Assembly: GCA_017536285.1 (NCBI GenBank)
Contig: JAFXHP010000010.1
Span: 1 to 19,550, forward strand
Length of the DNA: 19,550 nt
Direction of reading: 5' to 3'
Origin: Clostridia bacterium
GTDB taxonomy: Bacteria; Bacillota_A; Clostridia; UMGS1883; HGM11501
Below, piece after piece: positions 6,668-14,988 of this stretch (the first letter of the stretch is position 1; the number at the start of each line of letters is the position of its first letter). The notes beneath the pieces are model-generated. The model was not told the origin of the DNA. It saw only the letters and a program-made list of their open reading frames with translations, and did not search any database. The position numbers were made by a program, and so were the translations under genes.

Positions 6668-6696
6668 ATTATAACACATAAAATCAAAAATGTCAA
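6668..6696 (-). promoter_or_regulatory. Consensus promoter of the CarD-ispD-ispF operon
   Basis: TTGACA (6691-6696), 17 bp, TATAAT (6668-6673) on the minus strand: a perfect sigma-A match. Confidence 0.92.
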
Positions 6697-6745
6697 AAAA
6701 TATTTGAGCTACAGCATTTCAACATTCCACTTCAACATTTCATTC

Positions 6746-6774
6746 TTGACCTTCCCCTTGTACTGTTATATAAT
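6746..6774 (+). promoter_or_regulatory. Promoter of the SGNH esterase gene
   Basis: TTGACC (6746-6751), 17 bp, TATAAT (6769-6774). Confidence 0.88.
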
Positions 6775-6797
6775 AAATTAACAAAAGAAAGGAGCTA

Positions 6798-8288
6798 ATG
6801 AACATGAAAAAGATAATTGCATTAATACTTACTGCACTTTTAATTTTTACATGCACAGCGTTTTCAGAAAACACAGAAATAACAGTTATCGTAAATGGCG
6901 GCAAGGTGGAGTCCGATGTTCCTGCGACAATCGTTGACGGACGCACAATGCTTCCGGTAAGAGCGATTTTCGAAGCCCTGGGAATGGCAGTTTCCTGGAA
7001 TGGGGAAACACAAACCGCAACAGGCGTAGGTTATGACTATGCGGTATCAATGACCATTGGGAGCCCGGTGGTTAAGTTTTACCTTGCGACGGAGATAACT
7101 CCTGAAACAAATGTTGATCTGGAAATCACCGCAGACGTTCCTCCTATGATTATTGACGGAAGAACCTTCGTTCCCGTACGTGCTCTTGCCGAAGCACTTG
7201 AATCCAAGGTGGAATGGGACGATGCCACAAAAACAGTAACCATAGAAAAAATGCTTTATGCAAATATGACGGAGGATAACGGCTATATGATAGACGGAAA
7301 TACGGCACGCTTCATCGGCAGATACTATGAAAAGGACGGATATCTTACATCTGCCTTCTCCGTATCGGGAATTGAGCTTCGTTTCAAGGGTACCGGTGCA
7401 AAATTAAAGGTTAATGTAACAGGTAATCAGACAGCTTATGTTCACACCTTTATTGACGGCGATAATACTGTTTACACCCACTACGAGGAAGACGATAAGG
7501 TAAGAATTGAGCTTTCCAAGGGCGAAAACGAATTTGTAATCGCAGAGGGTCTCACAGACGGTATTCACACAGTTAAAATCTTAAAGGACAACGAAGAAAG
7601 CTACAACCAGATTCAGTGGATTTCCGTAGATATTGAAAACGGTGAGCTTTTGTCTCCCGCTCCCGCTAAAAGCCGTAAAATTCAGGTGTTCGGCGACTCC
7701 ATCACCTGTGCTTCCAACAACGTAAACTACCCCGACAATGTGGACAAGGGACACGGAAGCAAGTATGAAAACGCCAACAACTCTTACATATCCCACGTTG
7801 CACGTCACTTTGATGCAGAGCTCGAAGTTTTCGCAAGAAGCGGACTTTCTGCATACAACTGCTTCACATCATTAAACGATCCCATTTACAATAAGGTATC
7901 TCAGGCAAATCCCAAATACGGTGAATGGAACCACGCAAAATATGAGCCTGATTTAATAATTCAGTTTAACTGGATAAACGACGTTGTCGGCAAAATTGAG
8001 CGTGATGGTCTTACATATGACGATATCAAGGCTGCTTATGTAAATATGTTCAAAACCTTCCGTGAGGCTCATCCCGGTGTATCTATCATCGTTATGGGTA
8101 ATTCAAGCCGTCCCAAGTTTACCGAAACGATAAATGCAGCGATAGAAGAATACGGCAAAGACCATGACAATTCCGGCATTATGGTATTTGAATCTAAAAT
8201 CCCCTATCCCAGACACCCCATGTACGAAAGACATTTAGAAATAGCAGAAGAGCTTTATCCCGTAATTGAAGAATTTATGGGCTGGTAA
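6798..8288 (+). CDS. Secreted SGNH/GDSL esterase (CE2-like) with copper-amine-oxidase-type N-terminal domain
   Basis: 496 residues from the first ATG; the second ATG at 6804 is equally good or better spaced (9 nt) from AGGAG. Residues 1-24 form a signal peptide ending near TAFSENTE. About 28-150 is the module annotated as copper amine oxidase N-terminal, seen as two VDGRT-x-PVRA halves; in Clostridia it acts as a wall or surface adaptor without oxidase activity. About 155-290 is a beta-sandwich (FIGRYYEKDGYLTSAFSVSG) as in CE2 esterases, then a SGNH hydrolase: nucleophile Ser301 in FGDSIT, block III Asn394-Asp395 in WINDVV, and His473 in RHP. The usual Asp two residues before the His is not seen (PRHP), as in CE2 enzymes relying on a Ser-His dyad. 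Likely removes acetyl groups from extracellular polysaccharide; substrate is inference. Confidence 0.88.
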   Translation: MNMKKIIALILTALLIFTCTAFSENTEITVIVNGGKVESDVPATIVDGRTMLPVRAIFEALGMAVSWNGETQTATGVGYDYAVSMTIGSPVVKFYLATEITPETNVDLEITADVPPMIIDGRTFVPVRALAEALESKVEWDDATKTVTIEKMLYANMTEDNGYMIDGNTARFIGRYYEKDGYLTSAFSVSGIELRFKGTGAKLKVNVTGNQTAYVHTFIDGDNTVYTHYEEDDKVRIELSKGENEFVIAEGLTDGIHTVKILKDNEESYNQIQWISVDIENGELLSPAPAKSRKIQVFGDSITCASNNVNYPDNVDKGHGSKYENANNSYISHVARHFDAELEVFARSGLSAYNCFTSLNDPIYNKVSQANPKYGEWNHAKYEPDLIIQFNWINDVVGKIERDGLTYDDIKAAYVNMFKTFREAHPGVSIIVMGNSSRPKFTETINAAIEEYGKDHDNSGIMVFESKIPYPRHPMYERHLEIAEELYPVIEEFMGW

Positions 8289-8325
8289 AAAATGAGCGAT
8301 GGATTTTAATCCATCGCTCATTTTT
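8288..8325. terminator. Bidirectional terminator between convergent esterase and Crp/Fnr genes
   Basis: A perfect 17-bp stem (8288-8304 with 8309-8325) and 4-nt loop TTTA, A-run on one side and T-run on the other. It serves both converging genes. Confidence 0.92.
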
Positions 8326-8984
8326 CATAATAACTTGAACAGATTTTTTCTGCACTCGATTATTCCTTCGTTTCTCAGCTTGCTGATTTCGGCAGATAAA
8401 CCACTTCGCTCCACCTCAAGATAATCAGACAGCTCCTGGCGGTCAAAGGAAATTAAAAATTCATTCTTCCCCTGCCGTTTTGCTTCTGACATTAAATATG
8501 CCATAAGTTTTTCTCTTGTGGTTCGTTTTGAAGTAATTTCAACCTTTTTATGAAACATTATATTTTTAGCCGCAAGATTTTTCATAAGATTGAAAATCAT
8601 TTTCTGATGAAATGCACAGGCATTGTGACAGGAATGAAGTATTCTCTCGGCAGAGATTAGCATAATCTTTGAATCTTCATTGGATATTACCGATATGGGA
8701 AGGCTTTTTATTTCGGCACAGGCAAAAGCCTCTCCGAAAAGCTCCGACGGTTCTGCACCCGACAAAATAGATCTGTTTCCGTAGTAATCCACCTGAACAA
8801 TCTGTACGCTTCCCGATAAAACAATTCCCATATATTTCGGGACGCTTCCCTCTGCAAGAACAGTATATTTCTTTCCGTAGCTTTCAACCCTCGCCCCTAT
8901 GCATCCCAGGAGCGGAATTAAATTTTCGTCTTCTACACCTAAAAAAAGATTGCATTTCCTCAAAATATCAAAATATTTTTTCAT
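8325..8984 (-). CDS. Crp/Fnr-family transcriptional regulator
   Basis: 219 residues from the ATG at 8984, which has AAAGGAG 6-7 nt upstream; an earlier in-frame ATG at 9014 lies upstream of that ribosome site, inside an operator-like palindrome, and is rejected. The N-terminal ~120 residues are a cyclic-nucleotide-binding-type beta-roll (YTVLAEGSVPKYMGIVLSGSVQIVQ, GELFGEAFAC-like block), followed by a dimerisation helix and a C-terminal winged helix (FDRQELSDYLEVERSGLSAE, ISKLRNEGIIE). No N-terminal Fnr-type cysteine cluster is present, so the signal is unknown. It is transcribed away from ferredoxin-like and flavodiiron genes, and regulators of this group usually control that kind of divergent neighbour, often in response to oxygen or nitrosative stress. 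That target assignment is inference. Confidence 0.9.
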   Translation of the reverse strand: MKKYFDILRKCNLFLGVEDENLIPLLGCIGARVESYGKKYTVLAEGSVPKYMGIVLSGSVQIVQVDYYGNRSILSGAEPSELFGEAFACAEIKSLPISVISNEDSKIMLISAERILHSCHNACAFHQKMIFNLMKNLAAKNIMFHKKVEITSKRTTREKLMAYLMSEAKRQGKNEFLISFDRQELSDYLEVERSGLSAEISKLRNEGIIECRKNLFKLL

Positions 8985-8997
8985 ATTTTTCTCCTTT

Positions 8998-9013
8998 TGT
9001 TGAAAATTCAACA
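8998..9013. promoter_or_regulatory. Crp/Fnr-type operator candidate in the divergent intergenic region
   Basis: TGTTGAAAATTCAACA is a perfect palindrome with 7-bp arms. Its centre (9005.5) would be at about -41.5 of a promoter using the TATAAT at 9035-9040, the class II activator position, and that promoter has no good -35 box. Confidence 0.6.
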
Positions 9014-9029
9014 TACTTTCAAAAATTAT

Positions 9030-9040
9030 TATAATATAAT
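9030..9040 (+). promoter_or_regulatory. -10 elements of the ferredoxin-like gene
   Basis: Two overlapping TATAAT hexamers (9030-9035, 9035-9040) without a recognisable -35 box, suggesting activator dependence. Confidence 0.5.
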
Positions 9041-9079
9041 ATGCTCATAAAATCAATAATAAAAAGGAGAGACTTAAAG

Positions 9080-9772
9080 ATGTTAAGAAAGATAATAAAG
9101 ATAGATGAAGAAAAATGCACAGGCTGCGGTCTTTGTGCCGATGCTTGCCACGAAGGTGCAATTGAAATAATAAACGGAAAAGCTGTTTTGACAAGAGAAG
9201 ACTACTGTGACGGCCTGGGGGATTGTCTTCCCTCCTGTCCAACCGGTGCAATTACCTTTGAAGAAAGAGAAGCTCCTGCCTACAACGAAGAAGCTGTGCG
9301 TATAGCTAAAATAAAAAATTCAGGCGTAAAACTTCCGTGCGCGTGTCCGGGTACGGCAAGCAAGGCAATAAAGAGAGACGATGCACCCACTTACAGTCAA
9401 AAAGTCCAGAGCCGCCTTCGTCAGTGGCCCTGCCAGATAAAATTAGTTCCCGTTAATGCTCCCTATTTCGATGAAGCGGACCTTTTGATTGCGGCAGATT
9501 GTACGGCATATGCCTACGGCGATTTCCACAACGAGTTTATTAAAAACCGCATAACCCTAATCGGCTGTCCCAAGCTTGATGAAGGGGATTACACCGACAA
9601 ACTTACGGAAATAATAAAAAGCAACAACATAAAAAGCGTTACCGTTGTCCGCATGGAAGTCCCCTGCTGCGGAGGGATTGAAAACGCCACCAAAAACGCA
9701 CTTATAGCAAGCGGTAAATTTATCCCATGGCAGGTAATAACCGTATCAACAGACGGAAAAATTCTCGAATAA
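9080..9772 (+). CDS. Ferredoxin-domain iron-sulfur protein of the CRP-linked type
   Basis: 230 residues from the ATG at 9080, which has AGGAG about 10 nt upstream; an earlier ATG at 9041 lies before that ribosome site, inside the promoter. Residues 5-60 form a two-cluster ferredoxin domain: Cys13, 16, 19, 23 (CTGCGLCADAC) and Cys43, 49, 53 (CDGLGDCLPSCP). The second motif has Leu46 where a standard cluster would have Cys. The rest is a less familiar domain with more cysteines (CACPG, WPCQ, ADCTAYAYGDF, GCPKLD, PCCGG) that probably binds additional metal. Such proteins are common in strict anaerobes near hydroxylamine reductase or flavodiiron genes and are thought to carry electrons in oxidative or nitrosative defence. 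Function beyond electron transfer is unknown. Confidence 0.85.
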   Translation: MLRKIIKIDEEKCTGCGLCADACHEGAIEIINGKAVLTREDYCDGLGDCLPSCPTGAITFEEREAPAYNEEAVRIAKIKNSGVKLPCACPGTASKAIKRDDAPTYSQKVQSRLRQWPCQIKLVPVNAPYFDEADLLIAADCTAYAYGDFHNEFIKNRITLIGCPKLDEGDYTDKLTEIIKSNNIKSVTVVRMEVPCCGGIENATKNALIASGKFIPWQVITVSTDGKILE

Positions 9773-9777
9773 GAATA

Positions 9778-9806
9778 TTGAAAAAATTTTCCTCTTGTGA
9801 TATAAT
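9778..9806 (+). promoter_or_regulatory. Promoter of the flavodiiron gene
   Basis: TTGAAA (9778-9783), 17 bp, TATAAT (9801-9806), just after the ferredoxin-like stop codon. Confidence 0.85.
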
Positions 9807-9833
9807 ATAAAAAAACAATTAAGAGGTGCAAAA

Positions 9834-10988
9834 ATGCTTATAACCGAAGACATCAAATATATCGGCGTAAACGACAGAAAAACCGACCTTTTTGAAGGTC
9901 AGTATAAAATTCCTTCGGGGATTTCATATAACTCATATTTAATTAATGACGAAAAAATTGCTGTATTTGATACATCAGACGCTTCGTTTATGGAAGAATG
10001 GCTTTACAACCTTAAGAACGCTCTCGGCGAAAGAAAACCGGACTACCTTATAGTTTTGCATATGGAACCCGATCATTCTTCCAACATCAAAGCTTTTACG
10101 GAGCTTTATCCCAATGCTAAAATAGTTGCCTCGGAAAAAGCTTTTGCTATGATGAAACAGTTTTTCGGAACGGATTTTCAGGAAAAACAAGTGGTGGCAG
10201 GCGAAGGAACAACCCTTTCCTTAGGGCGTCACAATCTAACCTTCCTCACAGCTCCTATGGTGCACTGGCCCGAGGTTATCGTGGCATATGACAGTTTTGA
10301 TAAGGTGCTCTTCTCGGCAGACGGATTCGGAAAGTTCGGTACTCCCGACACAGACGAAGCCTGGGCTGACGAAGCAAGACGCTACTATATCGGAATTGTG
10401 GGAAAATACGGCGTTCAGGTACAGACACTCTTAAAAAAAGCGTCAGCACTTGACATAGAAATAATTTGCCCCCTCCACGGCCCGGTGCTCAAGGAAAATT
10501 TAGGCTACTACCTTAACCTTTATGACACCTGGTCAGGCTACACTCCCGAAGAGGACGGCGTAATGATTGCCTATACCTCGGTTTACGGCAACACAAAAAA
10601 GGCAGCGGAATATTTATACGAAAAGCTCAAGGAAAAAGGCGTTAAAAACGTGGTTCTTTCCGATCTTGCAAGAAGTGATATGTCTCTTGTTACATCGGAT
10701 GCTTTCAAGTACTCAAAGCTTGTACTTGCAACAACCACCTACAATGCGGATATATTTCCCTTTATGAAAGAGTTTATCGACCATCTTACAGAAAGAAACT
10801 TCCAGAACCGCCATGTTGCCTTTATCGAAAACGGAAGCTGGGCCCCAATGGCTGCAAAGGTTATGAAGGGCTTGCTTGAAAAAAGCAAGAATTTAACCTA
10901 TGCAGAAACCGAAGTTAAAATTCTTTCCGCATTAACTGATGAAAACAAAAAAGAGCTCGAAGCTTTGGCAAGTGAGCTTGCAAAATAA
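9834..10988 (+). CDS. FprA-type flavodiiron protein (O2/NO reductase)
   Basis: A 384-residue cytoplasmic enzyme reducing oxygen to water, or nitric oxide to nitrous oxide, at a non-haem diiron site next to FMN. The N-terminal metallo-beta-lactamase-like domain carries the full ligand set: His76, Glu78, Asp80 and His81 (HMEPDH), His144 (MVHWPE), Asp163 (SADGFG) and His215 (PLHGP). The C-terminal flavodoxin domain starts near 243, with the FMN phosphate loop TSVYGNT at 248-254. No rubredoxin domain is fused, so electrons must come from a separate donor; the upstream ferredoxin-like protein is an obvious but unproven candidate. Its own promoter is present, with AGAGGTG before the ATG. The ZIP gene follows 21 bp later in the same direction. 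Confidence 0.96.
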   Translation: MLITEDIKYIGVNDRKTDLFEGQYKIPSGISYNSYLINDEKIAVFDTSDASFMEEWLYNLKNALGERKPDYLIVLHMEPDHSSNIKAFTELYPNAKIVASEKAFAMMKQFFGTDFQEKQVVAGEGTTLSLGRHNLTFLTAPMVHWPEVIVAYDSFDKVLFSADGFGKFGTPDTDEAWADEARRYYIGIVGKYGVQVQTLLKKASALDIEIICPLHGPVLKENLGYYLNLYDTWSGYTPEEDGVMIAYTSVYGNTKKAAEYLYEKLKEKGVKNVVLSDLARSDMSLVTSDAFKYSKLVLATTTYNADIFPFMKEFIDHLTERNFQNRHVAFIENGSWAPMAAKVMKGLLEKSKNLTYAETEVKILSALTDENKKELEALASELAK

Positions 10989-11009
10989 AATCCGGGAGAA
11001 GGTTTTATA

Positions 11010-11762
11010 ATGGAAATGGTTTTGCTTACAGCCTTAGGCGTCGGAGGAGCTACTATCATCGGCGTCATAATAGGTTTTTTATTCAAAGATATTTCCCACA
11101 AATTTTCCGACATTGTTTTATCGTTCGCAGCAGGAGTCATGCTGGCGGCAGCGGTTTTAGGCCTTATTATCCCATCAGTTGAATATGGCGGAAAATACGG
11201 TCTTATATATGCCGTGACAGGAATTTTTGCAGGTGCGTTTGCCCTGAATCTTATAGACAAATTGGTGCCTCACCTTCACGCACTCATGGGAGAAGAAGCT
11301 GAAAGTCACAACAACCAAAGCCTTAATAAGGTACTTCTTTTCGTTACCGCCATCGCAATCCATAATCTTCCCGAGGGCATCGCCGCAGGCGTAGGCTTCG
11401 GAAGCGGAGACACCGGTAAGGCACTTTTAATAGCAGGCGGTATCGCCCTTCAGAACATCCCCGAAGGAATGGTAATTATAGGGCCCATGCTCAGTGCCGG
11501 AATTAAGCCTAAGAAAACATTTATTGCGGCGGCAATAACCGGACTTGTGGAAGTTATAGGCACTTTAATCGGTTATTTTGCAGTAAGCATTTCAACTGCC
11601 ATATTACCATTTGCCCTTGCCTTTGCAGGAGGTACAATGCTTTATGTAATCAGCGATGAAATGATCCCCGAAACACACTCTCACGGAAGCCAGCGTGGTG
11701 CAACTTATGCCCTTTTACTGGGTTTTTGCATCATGCTGATATCCGACGTACTTTTGGGATAA
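11010..11762 (+). CDS. ZIP-family divalent metal transporter
   Basis: A 250-residue integral membrane protein with about eight hydrophobic segments. The diagnostic metal-site motifs are both present: HNLPEG at 118-123 in one helix and QNIPEG at 148-153 in the next. The cytoplasmic loop around 85-105 holds several histidines (PHLHALMG, ESHNN), and EMIPETHSHG lies near the C-terminus. Family members import Zn2+ or other divalent metals such as Fe2+ and Mn2+. With a ribosome site GGGAGAAGG and only 21 bp after the flavodiiron gene, it is likely co-transcribed; supplying iron to the diiron enzyme is a reasonable but untested reading. Metal specificity cannot be decided here. Confidence 0.9.
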   Translation: MEMVLLTALGVGGATIIGVIIGFLFKDISHKFSDIVLSFAAGVMLAAAVLGLIIPSVEYGGKYGLIYAVTGIFAGAFALNLIDKLVPHLHALMGEEAESHNNQSLNKVLLFVTAIAIHNLPEGIAAGVGFGSGDTGKALLIAGGIALQNIPEGMVIIGPMLSAGIKPKKTFIAAAITGLVEVIGTLIGYFAVSISTAILPFALAFAGGTMLYVISDEMIPETHSHGSQRGATYALLLGFCIMLISDVLLG

Positions 11763-11784
11763 ATTAAAAAGGAGGAATAAAAAA

Positions 11785-12093
11785 ATGTCAGTAATCACTA
11801 TCACAAAAAACAATTTCGAAGAAGAGGTATTGAAGTCTGAAAAGACAGTGCTTCTTGATTTCTGGGCAAGCTGGTGCGGTCCCTGCCGTATGGTTTCTCC
11901 CATCATTGATGAAATCGCCGAGGAACACCCCGAAATCAAAGTCGGAAAGGTAAATGTAGATGAAGAGGACGAGCTTGCACAGAAGTTCGGCATAATGAGC
12001 ATTCCCTCCATCTTCGTTGTCAAGGACGGAAAAATCGTTAACAGCACCGTCGGTGCAATTCCCAAAAACAAAATTTTAGAGCTTTTAAAATAA
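11785..12093 (+). CDS. trxA: Thioredoxin
   Basis: A 102-residue standard thioredoxin with the active site WCGPC (Cys31, Cys34), the FWASW lead-in and cis-Pro74 in MSIPS. It reduces protein disulfides in the cytoplasm and is recharged by the reductase encoded 8 bp downstream. AAGGAGG precedes the ATG by about 9 nt. No promoter-like sequence is obvious in the 22 bp after the ZIP gene, so it is probably in the same operon. Confidence 0.97.
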   Translation: MSVITITKNNFEEEVLKSEKTVLLDFWASWCGPCRMVSPIIDEIAEEHPEIKVGKVNVDEEDELAQKFGIMSIPSIFVVKDGKIVNSTVGAIPKNKILELLK

Positions 12094-12101
12094 GGTGTCC
12101 T

Positions 12102-13022
12102 ATGGATAAAATTTATGATGTAATAATCATCGGCGGAGGTCCGGCAGGCTATACCGCCGCACTATATGCCTGCCGTGCAGGCTTTTCCGTTTTGCTCATT
12201 GAAAAATTTTCCGCCGGAGGTCAGATGACCGAAACTCAGATGATAGATAACTATCCCGGCTTCCCCGACGGAATTGACGGCTTTACCCTTGGCTACAATA
12301 TGCAAAAGGGTGCAGAGCGTTTCGGCTGTGAAACCATGCAAACCGAAGTTATTGCCACATGCCTTTCCAAAGACATAAAAGAAGTGGGAACTGCTGACGG
12401 AACTTTTTACGGAAAAGCAGTGATAATAGCAACGGGAGCCACTCATAAGCACTTAGGTCTTCCCGAGGAAGATTCCCTCATCGGAAAAGGAGTAGGCTAC
12501 TGTGCAACATGCGACGGAACGTTTTACCGAGGCAAAACCGTTATGGTAATAGGCGGAGGAAACTCTGCCACAGGTGATGCGGCATACCTTTCAAATATTT
12601 GCGAGAAAGTAATCCTTGTGCACAGAAGAGATACTTTAAGAGCAGAAAAGTATTATGCCGATTTACTCAAAAAGGCCAAGAACATAGAATTTATGTGGAA
12701 CTCTGTTTTGGATAAAATCCTTGCAGATGGAAAAGTATCCGGAGCCATTATAAAAAACGCGAAAGATAACACTTTCACAGAGGTTAAAACCGACGGCATT
12801 TTCATCAGCATAGGCAGAATTCCAAACACTTCTTTGTTCCAAAATGAGCTTTCTCTTGATGGAAACGGATATATCATAGCCGATGAATCAACTCTCACCT
12901 CTATCCCCGGAGTTTTCGCCGCAGGCGATGTCAGAACAAAACCCTTCAGGCAGATTGTAACAGCAACATCTGACGGAGCCTGTGCCGCCCACGCCCTGGA
13001 AGAATATCTTATGAATAAGTAA
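12102..13022 (+). CDS. trxB: Thioredoxin reductase
   Basis: A 306-residue FAD-dependent reductase that passes electrons from NADPH to thioredoxin. An N-terminal FAD Rossmann motif (GGGPAGYTAALYA, 11-23), the redox-active pair Cys134/Cys137 in CATCDG, a second nucleotide fold GGGNSA (151-156) with VHRRD (basic residues typical of NADPH preference), and the C-terminal FAD motif GVFAAGDVR are all in place and order. The ribosome site is weak (AAGGTG), consistent with coupling to trxA 8 bp upstream. A hairpin terminator follows, closing the redox block. Confidence 0.96.
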   Translation: MDKIYDVIIIGGGPAGYTAALYACRAGFSVLLIEKFSAGGQMTETQMIDNYPGFPDGIDGFTLGYNMQKGAERFGCETMQTEVIATCLSKDIKEVGTADGTFYGKAVIIATGATHKHLGLPEEDSLIGKGVGYCATCDGTFYRGKTVMVIGGGNSATGDAAYLSNICEKVILVHRRDTLRAEKYYADLLKKAKNIEFMWNSVLDKILADGKVSGAIIKNAKDNTFTEVKTDGIFISIGRIPNTSLFQNELSLDGNGYIIADESTLTSIPGVFAAGDVRTKPFRQIVTATSDGACAAHALEEYLMNK

Positions 13023-13023
13023 T

Positions 13024-13050
13024 AAAAGGCCGCAAGCGGTCTTTTATTTT
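13024..13050 (+). terminator. Terminator after trxB
   Basis: A 9-bp stem (13024-13032 with 13037-13045, one G-U pair), loop CAAG, then ATTTT. Confidence 0.82.
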
Positions 13051-13057
13051 GGTCTTA

Positions 13058-13086
13058 TTGACACTTTTTAGTTAAAGTGTTATAAT
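13058..13086 (+). promoter_or_regulatory. Consensus promoter of the sulfite reductase gene with internal operator
   Basis: TTGACA (13058-13063), 17 bp, TATAAT (13081-13086): perfect hexamers. The spacer and the end of the -35 box form the inverted repeat ACACTTT-TTAGTT-AAAGTGT (13061-13080), as expected for a repressor site. Confidence 0.88.
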
Positions 13087-13121
13087 ATGGAAGATAAAAT
13101 AAATACCAAAGGAGCATAAAT

Positions 13122-14048
13122 ATGGATAAATCAAAGGACTTTGAAGCACTCGGCCTCACACCAATTGACGGAAAGCTCACAAGTGAACAAATCGCCGCCG
13201 TGAAGGGACTCGGTTTTCTTCGTGACAAACGCTTTCCTGATGTTTTTAATGCAAGAGTAATAACCGGAAACGGCAAAATAACAACCGACATGAACAGAAT
13301 TATACTTGATGCTGCGGATAAATTCGGTTCTTCCGAGGTTGCTTTTACCAGCCGTATGACTGTTGAAATTCAAGGTGTAAAATACGAAAATATTCCCTCT
13401 TTAATTATGTTCCTGAAGGATCATAATATAGAAGTTGGAGGTACAGGTCCAAGGGTTCGTCCCGTGGTTTCCTGCAAAGGCACGACCTGCCACTTCGGCC
13501 TTATAGATACATTTTCATTAAGTTCAAAAATCCATGAGCGATTTTATCTTGGCTATCACAAAGAGGTACTCCCTCATAAATTCAAAATTGCAGTTGGCGG
13601 TTGTCCCAACAACTGCGTAAAGCCCGACCTTAATGACATCGGAATAATCGGACAAAGGATATTTACCCCCGACACAGATAAATGTAAAGGATGCAAAAAG
13701 TGTGCCATTGAAGAAGCATGCCCCATGAAGGCTGCATCTCTTAAAGACGGTAAAGTTCAAATCGACTCTACGCTTTGCAACAACTGCGGAAGATGCCATA
13801 AAAAGTGTCCCTTCGGTGTTTTTGAAAACGCTTCGGAAGGCTATAAAATGTACTTAGGCGGTCGCTGGGGAAAGAAAACCGGACGTGGAACTCCCCTCCC
13901 TGTAATTTTCACATCAGAGGATGAGGTGCTAAATGCTATCGAAAAAGCAATCATTCTATTCCGTGATGAAGGAATCAAGGGCGAGCGTTTTGCCGATACT
14001 ATAGAAAGATTGGGTTTTTCATATGTTTCAGAAAAAATCATTGGTTAA
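13122..14048 (+). CDS. Siroheme sulfite/nitrite reductase subunit, AsrC-like, with ferredoxin insert
   Basis: 308 residues. An N-terminal ferrodoxin-like substrate/siroheme domain (about 35-110) precedes the cluster-siroheme ligands Cys118/Cys123 (CKGTTC) and Cys161/Cys165 (GGCPNNC). A two-cluster ferredoxin insert follows: Cys188, 191, 194, 200 and Cys219, 222, 225, 229, each ending CP. This matches the AsrC-type six-electron reductases that convert sulfite to sulfide, or possibly nitrite to ammonia. AsrA and AsrB partners are not next to it here, so the electron donor may be free ferredoxin. AAAGGAG lies 8 nt before the ATG. The gene has a perfect, apparently repressed promoter, and its end overlaps the next gene by 26 bp. 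Sulfite versus nitrite cannot be decided from sequence. Confidence 0.88.
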   Translation: MDKSKDFEALGLTPIDGKLTSEQIAAVKGLGFLRDKRFPDVFNARVITGNGKITTDMNRIILDAADKFGSSEVAFTSRMTVEIQGVKYENIPSLIMFLKDHNIEVGGTGPRVRPVVSCKGTTCHFGLIDTFSLSSKIHERFYLGYHKEVLPHKFKIAVGGCPNNCVKPDLNDIGIIGQRIFTPDTDKCKGCKKCAIEEACPMKAASLKDGKVQIDSTLCNNCGRCHKKCPFGVFENASEGYKMYLGGRWGKKTGRGTPLPVIFTSEDEVLNAIEKAIILFRDEGIKGERFADTIERLGFSYVSEKIIG

Positions 14049-14988
14049 AAAAGTAAGTGTTCTTATTCTTCTGTTTTCTCTCATTTTATCTTTTACTGCC
14101 TGTAACAGGACAGAAAAAGCAAGGACTGCCACTGTCAATTACATCACTTTTACCGACAGCCTGGGAAGAACAGTTTCCGTTCCTGAGGGAACAGTTGATG
14201 CCGCCGTATTGGTGGGAAGCCTTGCCGATATATGGCGTCTTTCAGGCGGCAATATCTTAGCTACGGCAGAGGATGCCTGGGAGGATTTCAACATGGATAT
14301 ACCGGATGCCATCAATTTAGGCACCGTGAAGGACCCCGACCTTGAGCTTATTTTATCCTCAAATCCTCCACTTATAATCGCAAGCTCAAATACGACTTCA
14401 AATCTTGACCTGCTCCCAACACTCTCCCATGCAGGTTATACAGTGGCATTTTTTGAGATAAATTCCTTTTCTGACTATCTCAAAATGCTCAAGATATGCA
14501 CCGACATAACAGGTCGCAGTGATTTGTATGAAAAAAACGGCCTTATGATAAAAGAAAAAACCGACTCCGTAAAAGCGGATTTTTCAAAAAAAGAAATTCC
14601 GGAGGCAGAAAAGACTTATCTCCTTCTTCGTGCATCCTCAGGTCTTATCAAAGCTAAAGGAAGTTCTTCCTACGTTCTTGGAGGCATGCTCAAGGATTTA
14701 GGCTATAAAAACATAGCGGACAGCAATAAAACTTTACTTGAGGACTTAAGCATAGAAAGCATAATAAAAGAGGATCCCTACCGCATATTTATTGTGCAGA
14801 TGGGAGACGATGCTGAAAGTGCCAAAGAAAACGTCAACAACATGTTTTATGAAAATTCCGCATGGCGTTCGTTAACTGCTGTAAAAGAAGGCAGAGTTCA
14901 TTTTATGGACAAAAGACTTTTCAGCTTAAAGCCTAATGCAAGATGGGGTGAAAGCTATGAAATCCTCACTGATATACTCGAAAAATAA
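14023..14988 (+). CDS. ABC transporter substrate-binding lipoprotein, iron/corrinoid type
   Basis: 321 residues. A basic N-terminus and hydrophobic segment end in a lipobox-like FTAC with Cys27 as the lipidation site. The mature protein begins with TFTDSLGRTVSVP, the standard opening of the FecB/BtuF/FhuD class, and ends with LTAVKEGRVHFMDKRLF, also typical. It should capture an iron chelate, haem or cobalamin outside the cell and deliver it to the permease encoded next. The start overlaps the reductase gene by 26 bp and no strong ribosome site is present, so translation may be coupled. Ligand is not identifiable. Confidence 0.9.
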   Translation: MFQKKSLVKKVSVLILLFSLILSFTACNRTEKARTATVNYITFTDSLGRTVSVPEGTVDAAVLVGSLADIWRLSGGNILATAEDAWEDFNMDIPDAINLGTVKDPDLELILSSNPPLIIASSNTTSNLDLLPTLSHAGYTVAFFEINSFSDYLKMLKICTDITGRSDLYEKNGLMIKEKTDSVKADFSKKEIPEAEKTYLLLRASSGLIKAKGSSSYVLGGMLKDLGYKNIADSNKTLLEDLSIESIIKEDPYRIFIVQMGDDAESAKENVNNMFYENSAWRSLTAVKEGRVHFMDKRLFSLKPNARWGESYEILTDILEK

